Below the pieces are notes generated by a model. The model did no database searches. It was not told the origin of the DNA and saw only the letters and a list, made by a program, of their open reading frames with translations. DNA of 64,000 nucleotides from Pseudomonas monteilii NBRC 103158 = DSM 14164 (GTDB taxonomy: Bacteria; Pseudomonadota; Gammaproteobacteria; Pseudomonadales; Pseudomonadaceae), in NCBI RefSeq assembly GCF_000730605.1, contig NZ_BBIS01000037.1:62001-126000 (forward strand), given 5' to 3'. Every line of letters begins with the position of its first letter. Within the stretch, counting starts at the first letter, position 1. This document shows positions 58,844 to 64,000 of this stretch, in pieces. Both the position numbers and the translations under genes were made by a program.

Positions 58844-59612
58844 CCAACAAGCCGAACTGGCCGTGGCCATCTGCGCCACTGCCGAGGCGATGGGGCAGGC
58901 AATCAGCGCAGGAGGCGCTCAGCTCATCGCTGAGGACCTTTCGGCGTATGAGCCTGGCGTCATCATCGGCGCACTGCGTGCGTGCCGTAGAGAGCCTGCT
59001 GGGCGCCTTTCGCTCGGCATGGTCCTCAAGAACATCCACGCGGCAGACACCCGCCCAGGCAAGGACGAGGCGTGGTCCATCGCCCTGGCGGCCAGTGACG
59101 AGCACGATACCGTGGTGCTCACCACTGAAATCCGCCAGGCCATGATCGCATCCGCTCCGATCCTTGAGGCTGGCGACAAGATCGGCGCCCGGATGGCGTT
59201 CATGAGCGCCTACGAGCGCCTGGTCAGTTTCGCCCGTGCCGAAGACCAGCCGGCCAAGTGGGAGGTGTCGCTGGGCTACGACCAGGGCCGCCGGGTGACC
59301 GCGATCGAGTCCGCCGTCCGCGCCCAGCTCATCACCCACGAGACAGGGGCCAAGTACCTGGCTGACCTGCGCATCGCGCCGATCACCGAAGACGGCCATG
59401 CGATTGCCGGCCTACTCACCGGTGAAGTGCGGGCCAAGGTCAGTCCCAAGGTCCGCGAAAAGCTTGCCGAGGTCCGCCAAATCATCGGCGCCGCCAAGGA
59501 GCGCAAAGAGAAAGAGCGCCTCAAGGAATCGAAAGTGATCCGCGTCGATACCTACCTGCGCAAGCGTAAGGCCCGCGAGGCCATTGCCGAACTCATGAGG
59601 AAGAGCCAATGA
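58830..59612 (+). CDS. P-like replication protein (helicase loader candidate)
   Basis: A 260-aa protein: MLSSDQQAELAVAICATAEA, YEPGVIIGALRACRREPAGRLSL as in phage P-type loaders, and a basic helical end (AKERKEKERLKESKVI). Overlaps the O-like gene by 14 bp. Function inferred from position and this weak similarity. Confidence 0.6.
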   Translation: MLSSDQQAELAVAICATAEAMGQAISAGGAQLIAEDLSAYEPGVIIGALRACRREPAGRLSLGMVLKNIHAADTRPGKDEAWSIALAASDEHDTVVLTTEIRQAMIASAPILEAGDKIGARMAFMSAYERLVSFARAEDQPAKWEVSLGYDQGRRVTAIESAVRAQLITHETGAKYLADLRIAPITEDGHAIAGLLTGEVRAKVSPKVREKLAEVRQIIGAAKERKEKERLKESKVIRVDTYLRKRKAREAIAELMRKSQ

Positions 59613-59671
59613 GCCTGCTGGCCAAGTTGAACATCAAGCGCGCCGGGCAGCCGGCCGGGGAGGGGGTGTGA
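59609..59671 (+). CDS. 20-residue coupled peptide
   Basis: MSLLAKLNIKRAGQPAGEGV; ATG overlaps the previous stop (ATGA) and its stop overlaps the next ATG (TGATG). Probably translated, role unknown. Confidence 0.4.
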   Translation: MSLLAKLNIKRAGQPAGEGV

Positions 59672-59865
59672 TGCGCAAGTTCAATCCGCGCGGTGCTCAG
59701 GCATGGATGCTTCGCCGACCATGGCTTGCTCGTCTGTACCTGCTGGCACTGCTGCCGTTCACTCCGATCATTTTCTCTGTCGCGATCCTTTGGCAGAACC
59801 GTCGAGATTTCCGGGAGATACCCGAGCTGATTTCAGCCATTTTCCTGCCTTGGGAGCAGCACTGA
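59671..59865 (+). CDS. small membrane protein (64 aa)
   Basis: MRKFNPRGAQAWMLRRPWLA with a hydrophobic span (LYLLALLPFTPIIFSVAILW) and a soluble tail. GGGAGG region upstream. TGATG overlaps at both ends. Confidence 0.6.
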   Translation: MRKFNPRGAQAWMLRRPWLARLYLLALLPFTPIIFSVAILWQNRRDFREIPELISAIFLPWEQH

Positions 59866-60233
59866 TGAGCATGTGTGATCAACAACTGCTGGAGCTGGCG
59901 GCGAAGGCTGCTGGAATCCGCCCGGTCCTCTGCTACGAGGCCGCCCGTAATTGCCTGCGCATTGGCAGCCGCGACTCCTACCGCCTGTGGCGACCGCTCC
60001 AAGACGATAGCGATGCGCTCAAGCTGCTTGTGGATCTCAATTTCGAGGTCGAGCGCAATGGTGGAGGCGAAAGGTTCTATGTCGGCCCGTTTGGAGAGGC
60101 CAAATGGATGGAAGACGCTGACGATCACTGGTTCGAAGGCGCTGACGAGCATGAGGTCCGCAGCAAAGCGCTCCGTACCGCAATCGTTCGTGCAGCTGGC
60201 GAAATCGGCCAGGCCATGCAGGAGGGCAAGTGA
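59865..60233 (+). CDS. phage protein (122 aa)
   Basis: MSMCDQQLLELAAKAAGIRP, then WRPLQDDSDALKLLVDLNFE, a pattern common in Pseudomonas and Burkholderia phages as unnamed proteins. Coupled by TGATG overlaps. Unknown. Confidence 0.6.
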   Translation: MSMCDQQLLELAAKAAGIRPVLCYEAARNCLRIGSRDSYRLWRPLQDDSDALKLLVDLNFEVERNGGGERFYVGPFGEAKWMEDADDHWFEGADEHEVRSKALRTAIVRAAGEIGQAMQEGK

Positions 60234-60475
60234 TGCAGATCGCAACCGAGGTTTACCGCACTGCCTGCCGCCGCTTCGAGGCGCAGATTGAGGAGTGCGT
60301 GGAGCGCGTGCTGGGTTGCTCGCTGGCGGAAGGCCTGGAGCGAGAGCGTGTCAGCACGCATGCCGGGCAGGTTTTCGTCGATGGCAGCCAGGTCTGCTAC
60401 GTCGAACCGCCACGCCTGAGCGGAGCGAATGTGGTGTGGATATTCCAGGATTTGACCGCGCAGGAGAAGCACTGA
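60233..60475 (+). CDS. phage protein (80 aa)
   Basis: MQIATEVYRTACRRFEAQIE, N-terminal helix with two cysteines, then beta segments. Preceded by a GTG codon in frame; ATG 60233 is used. TGATG overlaps. Confidence 0.55.
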   Translation: MQIATEVYRTACRRFEAQIEECVERVLGCSLAEGLERERVSTHAGQVFVDGSQVCYVEPPRLSGANVVWIFQDLTAQEKH

Positions 60476-60786
60476 TGGACACCAACAAGATGCGCGATAT
60501 CAGCCGCGAGCAGTTCGAGAGCTTCGCCCGCGATGTTCTGGACTGGTCAGACGATGAGTTTCGTCTGGCATCGGATGGCAAGTCCTACTACTGGGGCGCC
60601 ACGGGTGAAGCCTGGGTGTTCTGGCAGGCCTCCCGCGCGGCCGTGGTGGTGGAACTTCCTGCCAAAATCAGCGCGCACAATGCCACCGAAGGCGGGTGGG
60701 TTCGGCCAGAGGCGGAGCACTACGACGAAGCCGTTGACGACTGCCGCGAGGCGATCGAGGCCCATGGGCTGAAGGTGGCGCCATGA
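60475..60786 (+). CDS. phage protein (103 aa)
   Basis: MDTNKMRDISREQFESFARD, then FRLASDGKSYYWGATGEAWV and FWQASRAAVVVELP, a pattern seen in small phage proteins that share this W.AS.A motif. Unknown function. Confidence 0.6.
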   Translation: MDTNKMRDISREQFESFARDVLDWSDDEFRLASDGKSYYWGATGEAWVFWQASRAAVVVELPAKISAHNATEGGWVRPEAEHYDEAVDDCREAIEAHGLKVAP

Positions 60787-60914
60787 AGCGCGTATGGACC
60801 GTGATCGTAGGCCCCAAGGCCTTCCAGATGGTGCTGATGGAGCAGAGCCTGGACCGTGCCGGCGCTCTGCGTGAGGCGCAGTTGATCTGGCCTGAGTGTG
60901 AGGTGGTGGCATGA
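60783..60914 (+). CDS. small phage protein (43 aa)
   Basis: MKRVWTVIVGPKAFQMVLME; ATGA overlaps at both ends. Unknown. Confidence 0.5.
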   Translation: MKRVWTVIVGPKAFQMVLMEQSLDRAGALREAQLIWPECEVVA

Positions 60915-61195
60915 GCAAGAGACAACCAATGCAGCCAGTGGTAGTTGCGGCCGACGGCGTTATCCGCTTCAAGGCAAATCAGATCATCAGCGACATGCTC
61001 GAGCTTTGCCAGAAGCATGGCTTCGGCCTGAATGAGATCGCCATGCGCGAGTACGAAAAGGATGACAGGTCCCAGCTCATGCAGTTGATCGGGTACAGCG
61101 TCAGTGGCTACGGCAACCTGGACTGTTCACGCGCCAAGCACGTGATGCGCGCTGACCAGAAGGCTGAGACGTTGGTGCGGGAGGTGGCGCCATGA
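60911..61195 (+). CDS. phage protein (94 aa)
   Basis: MSKRQPMQPVVVAADGVIRF, then KANQIISDMLELCQKHGFGL, a pattern frequent in lambdoid nin-like regions. ATGA overlap with NinB. Unknown. Confidence 0.6.
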   Translation: MSKRQPMQPVVVAADGVIRFKANQIISDMLELCQKHGFGLNEIAMREYEKDDRSQLMQLIGYSVSGYGNLDCSRAKHVMRADQKAETLVREVAP

Positions 61196-61662
61196 CCGAG
61201 AAGATCAGCGTGAACAGCCAGGCTAAGCTGTCCGAGGCGATCACCATGCTGACCCGGCTGTTCCGCGACAAGAAGTTCGTCGTTGTCAGCATGCGCCCGG
61301 GCAAGGATCGGACCTTAGACCAGAACGCCCTGTGGTTCGCCATGTACGAGCGCATCGCCAAGAGCACCGAGATGGGTGACATCGAGGACGTTCGCCGTTA
61401 CTGCAAGCTGCACCTGGGCGTGCCGATCATGCGCGCCGGCTGCGCCGAGTTCCGCACCGGCTGGGCTGAGTCGTTTATCCACTTGGATTACGACGTCAAG
61501 CTTCGTTTGATGGGTCCTTGCGCCATGTTCGGGCCGGATGGCTTCCCGGTGACCCGCCTTTTCGACCGCGCTCAGGGCTGCCAGTACACCGACCGCATCG
61601 TGGCCGAGTTCGCGCCGAAGGGGGTGTTCTTTGGTGACCTTCTGAGCGAGGAGGCTGCATGA
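61192..61662 (+). CDS. NinB-family recombination protein
   Basis: A 156-aa NinB/Orf-like protein: LTRLFRDKKFVVVSMRPGKD, RTLDQNALWFAMYERIAKST, then RRYCKLHLGVPI. Lambda NinB (Orf) binds SSB and single-stranded DNA and can replace RecFOR. It fits the SSB and Sak4 genes of the left arm. Confidence 0.85.
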   Translation: MTEKISVNSQAKLSEAITMLTRLFRDKKFVVVSMRPGKDRTLDQNALWFAMYERIAKSTEMGDIEDVRRYCKLHLGVPIMRAGCAEFRTGWAESFIHLDYDVKLRLMGPCAMFGPDGFPVTRLFDRAQGCQYTDRIVAEFAPKGVFFGDLLSEEAA

Positions 61663-61982
61663 GCCATCAATTCAAGCCGGGCGATCTGGCACTCATCGCG
61701 GGGTCTCGCACTGGAGTGTCACCGAACATCGGCAGGGCCGTTGAGCTGGTCATCAAGTTGGTGCCAGGTCAGTCCTTTGTGGCTCCGAACGGGCGTGATG
61801 CCAAGAACGCAAGCGGATACGAGGCGTGGGCCGTCCACTCGGACGGGGCTACAGCGGTAGGAGAGAGCGGGCGTATCGATGTTGGCGGGATTTTCTTGAT
61901 CCAAGAGCGATTCCTGATGCCCCTGCGCGGTGACTTCGAACCCGAGCAGCAGAACGCCAAGGAGGCTGAGCCATGCGCGTAG
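61659..61982 (+). CDS. phage protein (107 aa)
   Basis: MSHQFKPGDLALIAGSRTGV, a small beta-barrel-like sequence (GDLALI, VELVIKLVPGQSFV). Coupled to NinB by ATGA. Unknown. Confidence 0.55.
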   Translation: MSHQFKPGDLALIAGSRTGVSPNIGRAVELVIKLVPGQSFVAPNGRDAKNASGYEAWAVHSDGATAVGESGRIDVGGIFLIQERFLMPLRGDFEPEQQNAKEAEPCA

Positions 61983-62551
61983 CTCTCAAGGAAGTGAAGC
62001 AGAAGACCTGCAAGGGCTGCGGTACGAAGTTCCGGCCATCTCTGTCGACGCAGAAGGTCTGCGGTGTTCAGTGCGCCCTGGCGCTGGCCAAGAAGCCCGA
62101 AAACCAGGCGGTGGCACGCAAGGCGATTGCCCAGCGCGAGCGCCGCGAGATCCAGGTCCGCAAGCAGAAGCTCAAGAGCCGGGCGGATCACCTCAAGGAG
62201 GCGCAGGTGGTGGTTAATCAGTACATCCGCCTGCGTGACGCTGACCTGCCGTGCGTGAGTTGCGGCCGCTTCCATGACGGCCAATGGCACGCAGGGCATT
62301 TCAGATCGGCCGGCGGACACCCGGAGTTGCGTTTCGAGCCGCTCAATATCTGGCGCCAGTGCGCTCCATGCAATACCCACAAGTCAGGCGACCTGGTGAA
62401 TTACCGGGCCGAGCTGGTGCGCCGCATAGGGGCTGAAAAGGTCGAGTGGCTGGAAGGCCCTCATGAGGCCAAGCGCTACACCATCGACGACCTGAAGGCC
62501 ATCAAGGCCGAGTACCGGGCAAAGATCAAAGCCCTCAAGGAGGCAGCATGA
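61973..62551 (+). CDS. NinG/Rap recombination endonuclease
   Basis: A 192-aa NinG protein. N-terminal zinc cysteines (CKGCGTKFRP, then VCGVQCAL), a basic helix, then the NinG core CVSCGRFHDGQWHAGHFRSA with CAPCNTHKSGD. Lambda Rap/NinG resolves branched DNA. Overlaps the previous gene by 10 bp. Confidence 0.92.
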   Translation: MRVALKEVKQKTCKGCGTKFRPSLSTQKVCGVQCALALAKKPENQAVARKAIAQRERREIQVRKQKLKSRADHLKEAQVVVNQYIRLRDADLPCVSCGRFHDGQWHAGHFRSAGGHPELRFEPLNIWRQCAPCNTHKSGDLVNYRAELVRRIGAEKVEWLEGPHEAKRYTIDDLKAIKAEYRAKIKALKEAA

Positions 62552-62697
62552 CACCAGCATGGGGATTCCTGATTCTGGCCACCCTCATGGTGGTGGGTGG
62601 TGTGGCGTTGTCCTGGGCGGGCGCAGTGCGCCGCAAGCGGTACGCGGAAGAGTTTCTGGTGCGCCGGGCTGAGAAGAGGGGAAAGGCATGCAACTGA
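62548..62697 (+). CDS. small membrane protein (49 aa)
   Basis: MTPAWGFLILATLMVVGGVA, one span, then a basic tail (RRKRYAEEFLVRRAEKRGK). ATGA overlap with NinG; its end overlaps the next start by 10 bp. Confidence 0.55.
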   Translation: MTPAWGFLILATLMVVGGVALSWAGAVRRKRYAEEFLVRRAEKRGKACN

Positions 62698-63278
62698 ACA
62701 GCGCGCGTCAGGCTTGGCACGACTGCCTGTACACGGCCTGGGATAGCCAGGGCTCATTCATCGAACAGCTCGGCCTGCTGGGGGCGATGGTGCAGACCAC
62801 GGAGCGGCAGCGCCACGCAGGTCACGCTGCCCACCAGGTCATTGCTGGTGGTGTGCAGTCAGCGATCGACAAGCTCAAACCTCACGTCAAAGCGTTCGGG
62901 CACTTCATGTACGCGCCGCGCCTGGACGTGGACGACAAGGAAACTTCGGAGGAGGTCGTATTCTTCATGGTCCAGCAGCGTTCGCCACGCATGACTGCGG
63001 CCAAGCGCGAAAAGCTTGAATACGTGGTCAAGGGCGTCATGGCCCGGTACCGGTACATGCACCAGGGCGGCCAGTCGGCCAATGACGATCCCCTGGAGTC
63101 GCCTGAGGGCTTCCGTGCGTGGATGGTGGCCCATTACGACGTGAAGCTTGAGTCAACAAACTGGGAGCGGGATTGGGCCGGATTCGTCCGGCTGGCCTTC
63201 GATTGCTGTGAGGATCTGGACAAGGAGGCACTGAGCCCGGTAGCCGCCGCAATCTACGAAATGAAAAGGGCCGCTTGA
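62688..63278 (+). CDS. phage protein in the late-regulator position (196 aa)
   Basis: MQLNSARQAWHDCLYTAWDS; helical with repeated basic residues (SPRMTAAKREKLEYVVKGVM) and a CCEDLDKE end. After NinG and before a terminator, tRNA-like gene and holin it occupies the place of Q antiterminators, but it lacks a clear Q signature. GAGGGGAAAGG upstream of the ATG. Confidence 0.55.
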   Translation: MQLNSARQAWHDCLYTAWDSQGSFIEQLGLLGAMVQTTERQRHAGHAAHQVIAGGVQSAIDKLKPHVKAFGHFMYAPRLDVDDKETSEEVVFFMVQQRSPRMTAAKREKLEYVVKGVMARYRYMHQGGQSANDDPLESPEGFRAWMVAHYDVKLESTNWERDWAGFVRLAFDCCEDLDKEALSPVAAAIYEMKRAA

Positions 63279-63603
63279 GGCCCTATTGCGTTCCCGTTCG
63301 GCTGGTGATACCGTATCGCCATTGTTACAGTTTTGCCTTCGGCAAACACCAATCAAAAGCCCGGCCAAGTGCTGGGCTTTTTTGTGCTCGCAAGAAACGC
63401 AACTGCAGCCAGGGCAGGCCCTAACGGGACAGCCTGGACACTGCTAGCCGGTAGTGTGGTGTACGGAAAAACACCGGCAGCCCGCGCACTCATTCCCTCA
63501 CTGTGCTGATGGGTGGCGCGAGACTTGATCGGCGAGACTGGTGCGTCAGGGTGCCAGCGCTGGAATGGTCTTCGGCGGACAGGTGGGGAAAGACCCACAC
63601 AAA
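63279..63603 (+). other. late control region without a gene
   Basis: Expected place of the late promoter and antitermination site. It holds a terminator at 63357-63383 and several short hairpins, such as CCAGCGCTGG (about 63556) and GTGGG-GAAAGA-CCCAC (about 63581). No convincing reading frame. Confidence 0.5.
63357..63383 (+). terminator. terminator after the late-regulator candidate
   Basis: AAGCCCGGC/GCTGGGCTT (one G-T pair) with a 5-nt loop and TTTTT; a likely target of late antitermination. Confidence 0.88.
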
Positions 63604-63677
63604 GCGGGCAAGCAGCAGGTTTGCCGCCAGCCTTCCAAGCTGAGCAGAGAAGGGTTCGATTCCCTCTGCCCGCTCCA
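63604..63677 (+). tRNA. phage tRNA-Gly-like (anticodon TCC), divergent
   Basis: 74 nt with acceptor GCGGGCA/TGCCCGC, anticodon arm CAGC-CTTCCAA-GCTG (TCC, Gly), T loop TTCGATT, U73 and encoded CCA, as in bacterial tRNA-Gly(TCC). Defects: A at position 8 in place of U8, a D stem with an A-C mismatch (CAGC/GCCG), mismatches at 27-43 and 49-65. May be a functional variant, a relic or a tRNA-like RNA. Confidence 0.6.
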
Positions 63678-63705
63678 ATTTCGTTATGTGCTGCTCCGCA
63701 CGCTT

Positions 63706-63740
63706 GCCCGGTCCCTGAATAGGGTCCCGCCGGGCCTTTT
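63706..63740 (+). terminator. terminator before the holin-like gene
   Basis: GCCCGG/CCGGGC outer stem with inner CCC/GGG, then TTTT; 19 bp before the next gene. Confidence 0.8.
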
Positions 63741-63758
63741 ATTCCAAGGACACCCCTT

Positions 63759-64000
63759 ATGGCCGAACCAACAAGCGCCGCTGCCAGCGTAGTGCTGGGC
63801 AAGTACGGCTTGGTGATGGCTGCATTCATCGGCTCGATCCTCTCACTGGGATTCCTGAAGGACCTAACCCGGTTCCAGGCCGCCACTGCGGTCGCCACCG
63901 GATTCGGCTTCTCGGTCTACCTGACCCAGCCCGTTACCGCCTGGCTCGCCCCAAAGCTGGAGCTTGCGGTTACTGATGACCTGCTGTGCGGGGTAGCGTT
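63759..64000 (+). CDS. putative holin (3' end off the window)
   Basis: First 80 residues: MAEPTSAAASVVLGKYGLVM, a hydrophobic span AAFIGSILSLGFL, then a second one (TGFGFSVYLTQPVTAWL). Two-span small protein at the start of the late region, the holin position. AAGGA lies 8 bp before the ATG. Confidence 0.65.
   Translation, partial: MAEPTSAAASVVLGKYGLVMAAFIGSILSLGFLKDLTRFQAATAVATGFGFSVYLTQPVTAWLAPKLELAVTDDLLCGVA

Larger units (their letters stand above)
40640..64000. mobile_element. lambda-like prophage, left part, integrated at tRNA-Pro
   Basis: Order matches lambdoid phages: int-xis, leftward small genes, recombination genes, PL/OL, cI, PR/OR, cro, antirepressor, O-like and P-like replication genes, NinB, NinG, late regulator, holin. 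Host operons stop at tRNA-Pro. No head or tail genes appear before the right edge, so about half of the element is outside the window. The left end is an inference; the core sequence cannot be fixed without attR. Confidence 0.92.

Noticed and set aside
1..64000. CRISPR array, insertion sequence, toxin-antitoxin pair or retron
   Set aside because: No regularly spaced repeats of CRISPR type, no transposase, no reverse transcriptase and no recognisable toxin-antitoxin pair were seen; the only regular repeats are the origin iterons.

Overview
The window looks like chromosomal DNA of a Pseudomonas putida-group bacterium carrying the left two thirds of a temperate, lambda-like prophage. The evidence is the high-GC coding, REP elements of the P. 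putida type (CGGG-TAAA-CCCG core), Pseudomonas-type gene sets (modABC, galU, gor, ahpCF, a rbs operon with an exported nucleoside hydrolase, thrS-infC-rpmI-rplT-pheST-ihfA) and small Pseudomonas proteins such as DUF1654. The species is an inference from gene content; no search was run.

Host part, 1 to about 40,720. From the left: a truncated DNA topoisomerase IB; modABC for molybdate uptake with a ModE-type box; a nitronate monooxygenase; two small proteins; a lipoprotein; a tsdBA-like pair of dihaem cytochromes c; galU; glutathione reductase; the peroxide-defence pair ahpC/ahpF; yceH; sstT; nhaR; a TerC-family membrane protein; a C39-like lipoprotein that has lost its catalytic residues; and an FAD amine oxidase. 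Two identical tRNA-Val(GAC) genes follow, each with its own promoter and terminator. Then come a SPOR lipoprotein, an HD hydrolase, a DUF1654-endA operon behind a LexA-type box, a decayed FAD oxidoreductase, an HpaR-like MarR regulator, periplasmic glutaminase-asparaginase, and rbsBACRKD plus nucleoside hydrolase behind a LacI-family operator. After these are an I78-inhibitor-like lipoprotein, a cold-shock protein, and the translation operon thrS-infC-rpmI-rplT-pheS-pheT-ihfA-merR ending in tRNA-Pro(GGG).

Prophage, about 40,640 to beyond the right edge. The integrase sits beside tRNA-Pro, so this tRNA is the probable attachment site. The leftward early operon (53.2 to 40.8 kb) starts at a well-formed promoter PL overlapped by two copies of the repressor operator (TGCAC-CA-GTGCA). 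About 40 nt downstream is a lambda-like nut site (boxA plus a GNRA boxB). The operon carries an HNH/AP2 endonuclease, chains of very small ATGA-coupled genes, a recombination cassette (Sak4-like ATPase, ExoX-like exonuclease, SSB), and an excisionase candidate with the integrase. The lysogeny module (cI, a 76-aa protein and two membrane proteins) reads leftward from the same control region and ends in a terminator just before OL. Rightward from PR lie cro, a gene broken by an amber codon, a Rha/KilAC antirepressor, a replication initiator with the origin iterons inside its own gene, a helicase-loader-like gene, many coupled small genes, NinB, NinG, a candidate late regulator, a tRNA-Gly-like gene and the start of a holin-like gene. 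Structural genes would lie to the right of the window.

The least explained items are a 270-bp locus with two nested long inverted repeats (50,588 to 50,861), the membrane proteins co-transcribed with cI, and two plus-strand genes embedded in the leftward operon.
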